A stretch of 64,000 bases of DNA, from NCBI GenBank assembly GCA_021286645.1, contig JAJTBZ010000037.1, positions 56,533 to 120,532 of the forward strand, written 5' to 3'. The notes under the pieces were generated by a model. That model was not told the origin of the DNA and ran no database searches. It saw only the letters and a list, made by a program, of their open reading frames with translations. Made by a program: the position numbers and the translations under genes. Below, piece after piece: positions 28,014 to 36,587 of the stretch (positions are counted from its first letter, which is position 1; every line of letters begins with the position of its first letter). Origin of the DNA: Ignavibacteria bacterium. GTDB lineage: Bacteria; Bacteroidota; Ignavibacteria; Ignavibacteriales; Ignavibacteriaceae.

Positions 28014-28544
28014 ATGCAGAACGCCGAAGATACACGCCGATATCCTATTGGGCCTTTCCAAAAACCCATTTTAATGGATGTACAAACAATTATTAATGCT
28101 ATTGACGAGATTAGTCATCTCCCCGAATTACTTGCGACAAAAACAGCGAATTTGAATCAGGAGCAACTGGAATTACAATACCGTGAAGACGGGTGGACGG
28201 TGCGTCAGGTGATTCATCATATCGCGGACAGCCATTTAATGGCCTATACACGATGCCGTTTGGCACTTACCGAAGATACACCCATCATCAAATCCTATAA
28301 TGAAGTATTGTGGGCCGATTTACCCGATGCCCGTTATGCTCCTGTTGAGTCGTCTGTACAAATAGTTCAGGCCGTTCATAATCGCTGGGTATATTTGTTG
28401 CGTTCTTTGCCAATCGATGATTTGGAAAAGCCGTTTTACCATCCTGAATACCGGAAGAATTTTTCAATTAAAGATGTAATTGTCTTATACGCGTGGCATG
28501 GAAAGCACCACGTTGCTCAGATAGAAACGGCACTGCGAGGCTAA
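28014..28544 (+). CDS. YfiT/DinB-family putative metal-dependent transferase
   Basis: The 176-residue protein has the DinB-like four-helix fold signs of the YfiT group: RRYPIGPFQKP at the N-terminus, GWTVRQVIHHIADSH (first metal His), and AWHGKHHVAQIE near the end (the last metal His pair). In Firmicutes this family includes bacillithiol transferases; here the thiol substrate is unknown. The first ATG is kept because the YPIG motif, conserved in the family, lies before the next Met. The symporter gene begins almost at its stop. Confidence 0.87.
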   Translation: MQNAEDTRRYPIGPFQKPILMDVQTIINAIDEISHLPELLATKTANLNQEQLELQYREDGWTVRQVIHHIADSHLMAYTRCRLALTEDTPIIKSYNEVLWADLPDARYAPVESSVQIVQAVHNRWVYLLRSLPIDDLEKPFYHPEYRKNFSIKDVIVLYAWHGKHHVAQIETALRG

Positions 28545-28545
28545 A

Positions 28546-29778
28546 CTGCAAATTCTTAAAAAAATTAGCCTTACCCAGTGGATATTGATCTCGATGGCGC
28601 TGGGTGTAGCATGCGGTACAGCTTTTCCGGAATTTTCTCAGAACCTGAAATTCCTTTCAAATATCTTTCTGCGCATGATAAAATCAATCATTGTTCCGCT
28701 CATCTTTGGAACATTGGTTGTGGGAATAGCCGCGCATAGCGATGACATGCGCCGTGTAGGCCGCCTGGCTGTTAAATCACTCATCTATTTCGAAGTAGTA
28801 ACCACGCTTGCATTATTTATCGGACTGGTTGTGGTGAATATTACCCGTCCGGGTGAAGGAGTTGTGCTGAAAGCCGCGCAAAGTGCCGCACCCGTAGTTG
28901 CAACCGAAAAAATGACATGGCAGGGGATATTGGAACATGTAGTGCCGAAGAGTGTTTTTGAATCTGCCGCCGCCAACGATGTTTTGCAAATTGTTTTCTT
29001 TTCTATTTTATTCGCAGTAGCGTTAACTCAGGTACCACAGAAGCACCGTGATACCATGTTGGGATTCTGTGAAAGCTTAAGCGAAGTAATGTTTAAGTTT
29101 ACCAATCTCGTAATGAAATTCGCGCCGATAGGAATTGGAGCTGCTATAGCTTATACCGTGGGGCATAGCGGTTTATCCATACTTGTTAATTTGGGGAAAC
29201 TGCTGCTATCGCTATATTTGGCGCTTTTTAGCCTGATTATCGTTGTATTCCTACCCGTAATGCTAATAGCGCGCATCCCGATTCGCGCATTTTTCAGAGC
29301 AGTAAAAGAGCCTGCCCTTATCGCATTTTCAACTACTTCATCAGAGGCCGCTTTGCCGGACGCATTCAAAAAAATGATGCAGTTTGGCGTTCCGCGGCGT
29401 ATTGTTTCCTTTGTTTTGCCCACGGGCTATTCATTTAACCTTGATGGCACCACCCTATATTTAGCGCTCGCGTCGGTATTCGTTGCACAGGCTGCGGGCG
29501 TACAATTGAGTCTGACGCAACAACTGATTATGTTATTTACCCTTATGCTTACCAGCAAGGGGGTTGCAGCCGTCCCACGTGCTTCACTGGTTATATTATC
29601 GGGTACTTTAGCAACATTCGGGCTTCCACTCGAAGGGGTTGCCGTGATTTTGGGAATAGATGAGCTGATGGATATGGCCAGAACTACGGTAAATCTTGTT
29701 GGTAATTGCCTTGCTTCGGCTGTTATGGCCCGATGGGAAGGCGAATTTACTCCCGGTGTGCCTGCAGATACGCAATAA
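28546..29778 (+). CDS. Dicarboxylate/amino acid:cation symporter, probable CTG start
   Basis: A protein of about 411 residues in the DAACS (GltP/DctA) family. Diagnostic motifs are STTSSEAALPD (hairpin 1 serine-rich loop), SFNLDGTTLY, SKGVAAVPRAS (hairpin 2) and DELMDMARTTVNLVGN. It imports dicarboxylates or acidic amino acids with H+ or Na+. No ATG lies early enough: TTG at 28585 would remove the start of helix 1. CTG at 28546 restores the family N-terminus (LKKISLTQWILISMALG) and has GAGG five bases upstream, inside the end of the upstream gene. Confidence 0.88.
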   Translation: MQILKKISLTQWILISMALGVACGTAFPEFSQNLKFLSNIFLRMIKSIIVPLIFGTLVVGIAAHSDDMRRVGRLAVKSLIYFEVVTTLALFIGLVVVNITRPGEGVVLKAAQSAAPVVATEKMTWQGILEHVVPKSVFESAAANDVLQIVFFSILFAVALTQVPQKHRDTMLGFCESLSEVMFKFTNLVMKFAPIGIGAAIAYTVGHSGLSILVNLGKLLLSLYLALFSLIIVVFLPVMLIARIPIRAFFRAVKEPALIAFSTTSSEAALPDAFKKMMQFGVPRRIVSFVLPTGYSFNLDGTTLYLALASVFVAQAAGVQLSLTQQLIMLFTLMLTSKGVAAVPRASLVILSGTLATFGLPLEGVAVILGIDELMDMARTTVNLVGNCLASAVMARWEGEFTPGVPADTQ

Positions 29779-29863
29779 TAAATAAATTTTAACAGGATAT
29801 AATTTTTGGTTGAATCATTGATTCAATTTCGCTAAATTATACTAAATAATAAAAGAGGTGGAT

Positions 29864-30295
29864 ATGTCAGAGAGTTTAAACTCCGGAACTGCCCAGCCAA
29901 AAACTTCGAAAAATCCGCATGGCGCTAATCGTCCGACTGTTTTGGTCGTGGATGACGATAAGAAAATCTTAGAAGCTTTCAAGTTATTTCTCGAAACAGA
30001 AAATTGCAATATGCTTGCTTCGACCGATGTAGAAGATGCAATGGAAAAAGCAAGAAATAACGCGCTCGATTTATTGATTACCGACTTTTACCTCAAGACA
30101 AAGTCCAGCGTGGAATTATATACACTGATTAAAAAAGTACATCCAAACATACCGGTGGCGGTAATTACCGGATACCCGGAATATATCAGTGAAGCCGAGG
30201 CGAAAATATTTGGTGCAGATTACTTTTTCACCAAGCCACTGGAGCTAAATAAAATGCGCGAAGTGTTACGCGCCTGCCTGAAACCGAAGGTGTAA
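29864..30295 (+). CDS. Stand-alone response regulator receiver protein
   Basis: The 143-residue protein has a flexible N-terminus (about 25 residues) and a single receiver domain: VVDDDKK for the acidic pair, LLITDFYLK with the phospho-acceptor Asp, and FFTKPLEL with the conserved Lys. No output domain is present, so it works as a CheY/Spo0F-type phosphate carrier or protein-binding switch. No kinase is adjacent. The ATG at 29864 has AGAGG five bases upstream; an in-frame GTG two codons earlier is less likely. Confidence 0.9.
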   Translation: MSESLNSGTAQPKTSKNPHGANRPTVLVVDDDKKILEAFKLFLETENCNMLASTDVEDAMEKARNNALDLLITDFYLKTKSSVELYTLIKKVHPNIPVAVITGYPEYISEAEAKIFGADYFFTKPLELNKMREVLRACLKPKV

Positions 30296-30425
30296 AAAGT
30301 ATGGCATAGAGCGGGTAATGCAGATAAAAATATCTTGTTTCTCGTTTAAAATTTATTATTTTAAAGTTTCATTACGTAAAAAATCAAATTCACAATATTC
30401 TGAAATTAAATAAGGAGGTTTCAAA

Positions 30426-30758
30426 ATGGCAATAAAAATAACCAGTGACTGTATTAATTGTGGTGCTTGCGAACCGGAGTGCCCGAATTCTGCAATCTAT
30501 GAAAGCGGAACGAACTGGGAATTAGCCGGAACCAGTTATGGCGCTGATGACGCAGCTCCATCCGGAGCCAGTGGATTCTTTTCAGGGGACTTTTTCTATA
30601 TCGTTCCCGATAAGTGCACTGAGTGCAAAGGATTCCATGATGAACCGCAGTGTGCGGCTGTTTGCCCGGTAGACTGCTGCGTGCCCGATCCTGATCATGT
30701 AGAGGACGAGGCTGCACTGTTGAAGAAGAAGGAATATTTAGACAGTCTTGGAAGATAA
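30426..30758 (+). CDS. 2[4Fe-4S] ferredoxin
   Basis: The 110-residue protein has a first cluster motif [13 protein letters not shown] and a second [21 protein letters not shown], the widened second motif seen in Allochromatium/Chlorobi-type ferredoxins. It carries electrons at low potential. A strong ribosome binding site (AAGGAGG) suggests high expression. The C-terminus is acidic and helical. It stands alone, followed by a stem-loop. Confidence 0.93.
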   Translation: MAIKITSDCINCGACEPECPNSAIYESGTNWELAGTSYGADDAAPSGASGFFSGDFFYIVPDKCTECKGFHDEPQCAAVCPVDCCVPDPDHVEDEAALLKKKEYLDSLGR

Positions 30759-30776
30759 TAAATAAATTTTCCCCGT

Positions 30777-30823
30777 AACCCTTCCCCTCTCGCAGAACTT
30801 TGCTGAAGGCGGAAGGGTTTGTT
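30777..30823 (+). terminator. Stem-loop after the ferredoxin gene
   Basis: AACCCTTCC (30777-30785) pairs with GGAAGGGTT (30811-30819) across a 25-base loop, followed by a short T-rich stretch. It is a plausible terminator between the ferredoxin gene and mdh, but the loop is long. Confidence 0.55.
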
Positions 30824-30868
30824 ATATATAGACACAGTACATTGTTCAAAATTCATTGAGGTAGGTAA

Positions 30869-31834
30869 ATGAAAAGAAAAAAAATTGCGCTCATTGGCGG
30901 CGGCCAAATAGGCGGCGTGCTTGCACAGTTGGCGGCTATTCGGCAACTTGGCGATGTCGTTTTATACGATATTGTACAGGACTTGCCGCAGGGCAAAACT
31001 CTTGATATTGCAGAAGCTTCCCGGATCGATGGCTTTGATGCCTCGGTTACCGGTACTAATGATTACAGCGATATTCAGGATTCTGATATCGTTATTGTTT
31101 CGGCAGGCTTGCCGCGCAAACCCGGCATGAGCAGAGATGATCTTCTGGTAACTAATGCAAAAATTATGCAGACCGTTGCTGAGAACGTAAAGAAATACGC
31201 GCCGAATTCTATAGTTATTATAATCTCGAACCCGCTGGATGCAATGGTAACACTATTCCAGAAGATTTCCGGGTTTAGCCACAACCGTGTTATTGGTCAG
31301 GCAGGAGTCCTTGATTCTTCACGCTTTGCCACTTTTATTTCCTGGGAGCTCGGTGTATCGGTAAAAGATGTTAACGCTATGGTATTGGGCGGGCATGGTG
31401 ATACAATGGTGCCGCTAACCCGGTATGCAAATGTTAATGGAATTCCGGTGCTCGAAATGCTTGAACGGAAGTATAAGGATGCAGCAAAAGCCGCTGAAGT
31501 GATGACCGCGATGGTAGAACGTACAAAAATGGCAGGCGGCGAAGTGGTAAAATTATTAAAAACCGGGTCTGCATTTTACTCTCCTGCATCTGCAGCTATT
31601 CAGATGGCTGAAGCAATTGTTTACGATGAAAAGCGTTTACTGCCGGTATGTGCTTATTTACAAGGTGAATTTGGCGTGAATGGGTATTATGTAGGTGTTC
31701 CGGTTGTATTAGGCGAGGGAGGTGCCGAACGAATTGTAGAGGTTACTCTTAATGCCGAAGAACAGGAATTGCTGAATAATTCGGTAAGTGCTGTTAAAGG
31801 ACTTGTGGAAGATATGGAACGATTAGGCTTATAA
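30869..31834 (+). CDS. mdh: Malate dehydrogenase (LDH-like type)
   Basis: The 321-residue NAD-dependent enzyme has the dinucleotide-binding [11 protein letters not shown], the mobile-loop [13 protein letters not shown] in which Arg at the specificity position favours malate/oxaloacetate over lactate/pyruvate, and the catalytic His in [10 protein letters not shown]. It serves the TCA cycle or its reductive form. A GAGGT ribosome binding site precedes the ATG. It ends at a strong bidirectional terminator shared with rpmA. Confidence 0.94.
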   Translation: MKRKKIALIGGGQIGGVLAQLAAIRQLGDVVLYDIVQDLPQGKTLDIAEASRIDGFDASVTGTNDYSDIQDSDIVIVSAGLPRKPGMSRDDLLVTNAKIMQTVAENVKKYAPNSIVIIISNPLDAMVTLFQKISGFSHNRVIGQAGVLDSSRFATFISWELGVSVKDVNAMVLGGHGDTMVPLTRYANVNGIPVLEMLERKYKDAAKAAEVMTAMVERTKMAGGEVVKLLKTGSAFYSPASAAIQMAEAIVYDEKRLLPVCAYLQGEFGVNGYYVGVPVVLGEGGAERIVEVTLNAEEQELLNNSVSAVKGLVEDMERLGL

Positions 31835-31855
31835 GTCCCCGAAAGATATACAACG

Positions 31856-31883
31856 AAAAAAGCCTCCAAAAGGAGGCTTTTTT
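31856..31883. terminator. Bidirectional intrinsic terminator between mdh and rpmA
   Basis: AAAAAAGCCTCC and GGAGGCTTTTTT form a 12-bp stem around an AAAA loop. The A-run and T-run give a U-tract on both strands, so it can end both mdh and the facing rplU-rpmA message. Confidence 0.93.
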
Positions 31884-31913
31884 TATAATCGAAATTCCAA
31901 AGGGAAAGTCTTA

Positions 31914-32177
31914 CTACGCGGTTTCTACCGGATAAACACTAACGTATTGTCTGTCGTTTCTTTTTACTTCAAATTTAACGACACCGGTAACTAAAGCGAA
32001 CAGGGTATCATCACCGCCACGGCCGACATTCTCACCGGCGTGGAATTTTGTACCGCGCTGACGAACTAAAATATTGCCAGCTAAAACTGTTTCACCACCA
32101 AAACGCTTAACACCTAAACGTTGCGCATTACTGTCACGACCGTTTCTTGACGAACCTTGACCTTTTTTATGTGCCAT
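31914..32177 (-). CDS. rpmA: 50S ribosomal protein L27
   Basis: The 87-residue protein opens [16 protein letters not shown], the typical L27 N-terminus reaching toward the peptidyl transferase centre; it has no extra N-terminal propeptide to be cleaved. It continues with [19 protein letters not shown]. It lies 11 bases after rplU, the standard order. Confidence 0.96.
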   Translation of the reverse strand: MAHKKGQGSSRNGRDSNAQRLGVKRFGGETVLAGNILVRQRGTKFHAGENVGRGGDDTLFALVTGVVKFEVKRNDRQYVSVYPVETA

Positions 32178-32188
32178 TTCCTAATTCC

Positions 32189-32500
32189 TTATGCAATTTT
32201 GGTTATTTGAATCTGAGTAAGTTGCTGCCGGTGGCCACGTAATCTCTTATAGCTAATTCTTCTTTTCTTCTTGAAGATTATAACTTTATCATCCTTAACG
32301 TGCTGCAAAACTTTTGCAGTAACTAAACGTCCGCTAATGTACGGAGTACCAATAACGGAACCTGCATCTTCACCATTTACCAATAAAACATTTTCAAAAG
32401 TTACTTCCGAATCAACTTCGGCATCCAATTTCGGTACATAGTACTTGGTATTTTCTGTAACTTTTACTTGTTGACCGGCAATATCAACAACTGCAAACAT
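32189..32500 (-). CDS. rplU: 50S ribosomal protein L21
   Basis: The 103-residue protein begins MFAVVDIAGQQVKVTENTKY and has the RISYKRLRGHRQQLTQI C-terminal motif of L21, a 23S rRNA-binding protein. It is first in a two-gene operon with rpmA. A good promoter lies about 40 bases upstream. Confidence 0.96.
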   Translation of the reverse strand: MFAVVDIAGQQVKVTENTKYYVPKLDAEVDSEVTFENVLLVNGEDAGSVIGTPYISGRLVTAKVLQHVKDDKVIIFKKKRRISYKRLRGHRQQLTQIQITKIA

Positions 32501-32535
32501 TTAAAAACCTCGTATTCTTATAAATTAAGTCTCAC

Positions 32536-32576
32536 AATATAAACAAAAAGTCAAAATAAATCAATCCCGGTCGGGA
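32536..32576 (-). promoter_or_regulatory. rplU-rpmA promoter with adjacent palindrome
   Basis: On the minus strand TTGATT (32564-32559) and TATATT (32541-32536) are separated by exactly 17 bases. Just upstream of the -35, TCCCG and CGGGA form a short palindrome (about 32565-32576) that may be an operator or chance. Confidence 0.6.
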
Positions 32577-33043
32577 ATATTTTTTTGAACTTAACTACAA
32601 AAAATACAAAAATTAATTGAAAAAGCTAAATATATCAGAAAAAAATATGCTTCTGAAAGAGAAATTTTTATTCCGGAAGAACCGTTAACGTGTTATTGAT
32701 AAATAAAATACTGCCTAAAATGGGCGCCAATTTAATAGGAATTTGCAGAACTAAGGCAGGTAGAAATAAAAAATTCCGGAGCAGAAAACTTATTAAGAAG
32801 TTGATTATCGTGAGAAAAATATTTTATTTAAGGGGTAAAGTGAAAAAAAAGGCCGGTTGTGATCTTACGCATGTTTTTATGTGAGTTTAGGGTGGGAGAA
32901 AGTTGTAGTTTTTGTTGTAATTATGCGAAAACAGGCTAAAAACGAAGAATAGATGAATTTTGCAGCTATATGATATGTAGTAGAAATCCGAAAAGAAAGT
33001 AGTAATGATTGTAATAAAGTGTGTAGTGGCAATGAAAATGCCC

Positions 33044-33070
33044 TAAACTTTTCTGAGGGAAGTTCGATAA
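33044..33070 (+). promoter_or_regulatory. Sigma-28 (FliA-type) promoter of the flagellin gene
   Basis: TAAA (33044-33047), a 15-base spacer, then TTCGATAA (33063-33070) match the sigma-28 pattern TAAA-N15-GCCGATAA in all but two positions. Transcription would start near 33077, leaving a leader of about 97 bases. FlgM, the anti-sigma-28 factor, is encoded at the end of this same cluster. Confidence 0.85.
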
Positions 33071-33110
33071 TGCAAGTGGAAGCCAAAATAAAACAAAAGC
33101 AAGGCGACCC

Positions 33111-33130
33111 GTACAGTACGGAAACTGTGC
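33111..33130 (+). promoter_or_regulatory. Flagellin 5' leader hairpin with GGA in the loop
   Basis: GTACAGT (33111-33117) pairs with ACTGTGC (33124-33130) over seven pairs, one of them G-U, around the loop ACGGAA. GGA in a hairpin loop is the preferred CsrA site, and the ribosome binding site downstream (ACGGAGG, 33161-33167) carries a second GGA. This resembles the two-site flagellin leader controlled by CsrA in Bacillus. No csrA gene is in the window. Confidence 0.55.
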
Positions 33131-33173
33131 GAAATTATTTTTCAATTTTCATATAAATACACGGAGGTATTTT

Positions 33174-34028
33174 ATGGGATTCAGGATCAACACAAACGTT
33201 GATGCACTCAATGCATATTATGCATTAGCAAAGGTCAATAAAGAGACCGCAACATCGCAGTTAAGACTCGCTTCAGGTAAGAGAATTAACAACGTTGCTG
33301 ACGATACATCTGGTTTCAACATCGGCAAATCACTTGAAGGTAAAATTGCCGTAATGAAAGCAGCACAGAACAACGTTTCAGGCGCAAAGAATCTGTTGTC
33401 AACCGCAGAAGGTTCATTACTCTCGGTTAACGATTTGCTGATTAAGGTAGAAGGTAAATTATCTGATTCTACCAACCCGACTGCAGACCGTTCAGCATTA
33501 GCAAGTGACATTAAGTCATTAGCAACAGAAGTTCAGTCAATCCTCGAAACGACAAAGTTCAATAACACCTCTCTGTTAACAGGGGCAGGTGATGCGAAGA
33601 GCGGATTCGCGTTCCAGGTAGGTAACTCCTACACCGATAAGATTACACTTGATTTCGCAACAGCAATCTTATCAGGATCGTCATCCAACTTCAATACCTC
33701 GTTAAGCAACTTCGAAAACGTAAGTCAAACCTCTCTAACCACAAGCGGAACGATTACGACCTTGCAAGGAAATCTATCAACGTTGAAGAGTGAAGTTACA
33801 GCAGCTCTCGGAAAAATTGGTAACTTCGTACAGCGTCTGGATATCAAGGAAGAGACTCTGAATATCAGTATGTCGAATGCTCAGGCTAGCACTAGCCGTC
33901 TGTTTGATGCTGATATGGCTATGGAACAATTGAACGCTACCCGTGGAAGTATCTTAGGCCAGGCGGCCACTTCTATGGTTGCTCAGTTGAACTCAGCTCC
34001 GCAAGCAGTTCTCTCATTATTCAGATAG
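33174..34028 (+). CDS. fliC: Flagellin
   Basis: The 284-residue protein has the flagellin N-terminal D0/D1 region (GFRINTNVDALNAYYAL, then LASGKRINNVADDTSGF) and C-terminal D1/D0 region (SRLFDADMAMEQLN, then VLSLFR at the end). The central variable domain is short, about 90 residues, so this is a near-minimal filament protein. It is exported by the flagellar type III system and capped by FliD. It is driven by a sigma-28 promoter and has a strong GGAGG site. Confidence 0.95.
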   Translation: MGFRINTNVDALNAYYALAKVNKETATSQLRLASGKRINNVADDTSGFNIGKSLEGKIAVMKAAQNNVSGAKNLLSTAEGSLLSVNDLLIKVEGKLSDSTNPTADRSALASDIKSLATEVQSILETTKFNNTSLLTGAGDAKSGFAFQVGNSYTDKITLDFATAILSGSSSNFNTSLSNFENVSQTSLTTSGTITTLQGNLSTLKSEVTAALGKIGNFVQRLDIKEETLNISMSNAQASTSRLFDADMAMEQLNATRGSILGQAATSMVAQLNSAPQAVLSLFR

Positions 34029-34047
34029 TAATATTTCGATTCCTCGA

Positions 34048-34078
34048 ATCCCTCCCGTCCCGTAAAAACGGGAGGGAT
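34048..34078 (+). terminator. Stem-loop between flagellin and fliS
   Basis: ATCCCTCCCGT (34048-34058) and ACGGGAGGGAT (34068-34078) form a perfect 11-bp stem with a 9-base loop. No U-run follows. It may stabilise the abundant flagellin message 3' end or partly terminate transcription before fliS. Confidence 0.65.
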
Positions 34079-34134
34079 ATATTAAAGCAAGTAAGTAATT
34101 TGTTAATTAATCATATTTTGTACAAGTGGTACCT

Positions 34135-34476
34135 ATGAACACAACTGCGTATTCTCAGAATAAAACGGCTCCATTGAACCCCTACTTAGTGAAGGAGATT
34201 TTGGAAGCCTCCCCGCAGAAATTATTAATAAAGATATATGACTTTGCCCTGACGCACTGTCAGCTTCACGATATGGTAAAAACAAACAGGGCACTCGATG
34301 AATTGATTAATTCGCTGAATTTCGATGACGAGAAAGCTAAAGAAATCTCTATTGGCTTGCTTCGTTTGTATCAGTTCTGCCAGGACCAGATGAGAAAGAA
34401 AAACTATGATATCGTTTATACTATTCTTTCTGACCTGAAAGACGCCTGGTTAACCATTTTTAACATGAAAAAGTAA
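34135..34476 (+). CDS. fliS: Flagellar export chaperone FliS
   Basis: The 113-residue helical protein has NPYLVKEILEASPQKLLIKIY in two linked parts, close to the FliS N-terminal helix pattern (Y..N.v..asP..Ll..lY.), followed by helical repeats. FliS binds flagellin's C-terminal end in the cytoplasm and prevents early polymerisation. The ATG at 34135 is preferred over a GTG three codons earlier. It lies between flagellin and fliD, the common order. Confidence 0.9.
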   Translation: MNTTAYSQNKTAPLNPYLVKEILEASPQKLLIKIYDFALTHCQLHDMVKTNRALDELINSLNFDDEKAKEISIGLLRLYQFCQDQMRKKNYDIVYTILSDLKDAWLTIFNMKK

Positions 34477-34494
34477 TTCGATTCAGGTAATGCA

Positions 34495-36255
34495 ATGGCC
34501 GATTATTTAACTACTTCCGGTATAAACTCGCTAGTTCAAAGTTATTCCTCAAATGAGGTTAATAAAAGAATTACGCCGTTGCAAAACAAGAAAAAACAAT
34601 ACGAGAATCTGAGTTCAGCCTGGACAACCTTACAAACCAGGCTGGGCAGTTTAAAAACAATTTCTGATGACCTGCAGAAAATTTCTTCAGGGGCATTTAC
34701 TTCAAAATTAAGTGATAGTTCAAATTCTTCCTTTGTCTCTGCTACATCCACCTCTACTGCCGCGGATGGTACATACGCAATTCGGGTTTCGCAGCTTGCA
34801 AAGGGAGATCTTCTTGTTTCAAACACGATGAGTTCCGATACCGCTGTTACCAATATGGCTGGTACGCATACTTTCCATATGGTTTCCGGTGAATATTACG
34901 CCGATGTATCAGTCGATTTAACAGATAGCGAAACCAATAAAACGATAATGCAGAAAATTTCTGACGCAATCGTTACCGATAAGGCGGTTTCCTCTTCGGC
35001 AAAAGTAAGTTCTACCGGAACATTTACCGGTGCGGGCTCTTTTCAGGTCGATTTGAACGGTACGAAAACAAGTATTAACTACGACTATAGCAGCGGAGCT
35101 AATTACGGCGATGTGATTTCCGATATAGCTTCAAAAATCAATTCTTCAATCAGTGGTGTTACTGCCGAAAAAATTGTTGATGGCGGTAACGTTAGCCTGA
35201 AACTGACTGCAAAGGATGCATCGCAATACCTTTCGTTTGATGGTTTAACAGGTAACCTGTTTGATTCGTCAAATTTGAATTTGAGCGTTACCAAGCAGAA
35301 AGGTGGAGCGGGTATTGCTTCATCGGCGGTTTTTGCACCGTCTTCGGGTAATTCAAAGCTTTCGCTTACAGCGGTAAATACCGGTTACGATTACCGCTTG
35401 CAAATGTCCGATACATCAGGCTCTGCATTAAGTTTCGTAGGATGGGATAGTAATCTGTTAACAAACCGTACTATGGCACCGAGCGATAATACCGCCGGGT
35501 TCATGTATAATATTAACAGTTCTACTGATAACCAGTTAAATGCAAAATTCACCCTGAATGGCATCAATATTCAGTCGAACTCCAATACGGTTGATACCGC
35601 TATTAGCGGAGTTACTTTGAATTTGAAGGCCACAATGGGTACAAACGATTCCACTGCTTCGATATATGTTCATAGCGATGTGGAAACCGTAAAAAATAAA
35701 ATTAAAGATTTTACGAAAAAGTTTAACGATGTTTATACGTATATTAAGCAGCGTTATACTTCTGGTGAAGACGGTCGAGGCCTGTTTGTAGGCGATGCAT
35801 CGGCCTCCTCACTGATGAACACAATGAAAAATATTGCCATCTCCCAGGTGAGCGGCATCCCGCAGGGTAATATAGACTATTTATCGAAAATCGGAATTAC
35901 CTTCGATACCGATAACGGTTTAGTGGTTTCAGATGATTCGAAACTCTCGAGCCAACTTGCCAATTTCCCGGCCCAGGTTGCCGATATGTTTACCAGTACC
36001 AAGGGCATTGCAACACAAATGTACACAGCAGTTTCTCGTTTTACCGGAAGCGATGGTGTTATATCAAAATTGTTGAATACCTATGGCAATAATATTAAAT
36101 ATATGGCGGATAAGATTACATCTACCCAGTCAAGTATCGATAAAAGCGCTGAAGTACTCAGGGCTCAGTATCAGACGTTGCAAACACAAATGGCAACGCT
36201 GTTAACGAACTCGCAGTTCTTCTCGGGCACTTCATCGCAAGGATTATTTGGTTAA
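34495..36255 (+). CDS. fliD: Flagellar filament capping protein FliD
   Basis: The 586-residue protein has the FliD N-terminal domain (SGINSLVQSYSSNEVNKRI in two parts, then PLQNKKKQYENLSSAW) and C-terminal domain (VKNKIKDFTKKFNDVYTYI, then a coiled coil to the end). Length is within the normal range. FliD forms the pentameric-to-hexameric cap that inserts flagellin at the filament tip. Its stop overlaps the next start by one base (TAATG), so the downstream gene is translationally coupled. Confidence 0.93.
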   Translation: MADYLTTSGINSLVQSYSSNEVNKRITPLQNKKKQYENLSSAWTTLQTRLGSLKTISDDLQKISSGAFTSKLSDSSNSSFVSATSTSTAADGTYAIRVSQLAKGDLLVSNTMSSDTAVTNMAGTHTFHMVSGEYYADVSVDLTDSETNKTIMQKISDAIVTDKAVSSSAKVSSTGTFTGAGSFQVDLNGTKTSINYDYSSGANYGDVISDIASKINSSISGVTAEKIVDGGNVSLKLTAKDASQYLSFDGLTGNLFDSSNLNLSVTKQKGGAGIASSAVFAPSSGNSKLSLTAVNTGYDYRLQMSDTSGSALSFVGWDSNLLTNRTMAPSDNTAGFMYNINSSTDNQLNAKFTLNGINIQSNSNTVDTAISGVTLNLKATMGTNDSTASIYVHSDVETVKNKIKDFTKKFNDVYTYIKQRYTSGEDGRGLFVGDASASSLMNTMKNIAISQVSGIPQGNIDYLSKIGITFDTDNGLVVSDDSKLSSQLANFPAQVADMFTSTKGIATQMYTAVSRFTGSDGVISKLLNTYGNNIKYMADKITSTQSSIDKSAEVLRAQYQTLQTQMATLLTNSQFFSGTSSQGLFG

Positions 36256-36587
36256 TGGATGAATTGAAGATAAAAATCGAGGGGTTACTAAAATTATTTG
36301 ACTCGGTGGGACACGAATTGGAAAGTATCACGGATGATAATTTTGATTCACGGATGGAACAAGTGAGCCGGATTCAGCATCAAATAATTGAGCTGAAAGA
36401 ACAGTTACAGAAAGAATTTCCGGCATCGGTATTACAGCTTTACAACAAAGAATTTCAGGAGCGGGCTAAACATATTAGCGAAATTTTCGATAATATTATA
36501 TCGCGAAAGAAAATTTCTTTGGAGACAGTTAAAGCGGAAATCAGCAGATTACAGAATCAGAAGAAAATATCAAGTTATCAAAGGTGA
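36255..36587 (+). CDS. FliT-like small coiled-coil protein
   Basis: The 110-residue protein is almost wholly helical and charged, with heptad-like repeats (MDELKIKIEGLLKLF; ISRIQHQ-type and VKAEISRLQNQ stretches). No strong family motif is seen. Its size, helical make-up and place directly after fliD fit the FliD chaperone FliT, which is poorly conserved. This is inference from position. It overlaps fliD by one base and the flgM frame by four. Confidence 0.6.
   Translation: MDELKIKIEGLLKLFDSVGHELESITDDNFDSRMEQVSRIQHQIIELKEQLQKEFPASVLQLYNKEFQERAKHISEIFDNIISRKKISLETVKAEISRLQNQKKISSYQR

Larger units (their letters stand above)
32501..33173. other. Long AT-rich intergenic region between rplU and the flagellin gene
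   Basis: This 673-base stretch separates divergent rplU and flagellin. It holds the rplU promoter at the left and the sigma-28 promoter and leader hairpin of flagellin at the right. The middle (about 32600-33000) is AT-rich. One 64-codon plus-strand ORF there (32690..32884) is Lys/Arg-rich, has no clear ribosome binding site and is judged spurious. No RNA gene was recognised. Confidence 0.6.

Noticed and set aside
32690..32884. 64-codon plus-strand ORF between rplU and the flagellin gene
   Set aside because: It lies in AT-rich intergenic DNA, has no clear ribosome binding site, and its product is a Lys/Arg/Ile-rich chain of the kind random AT-rich DNA gives.
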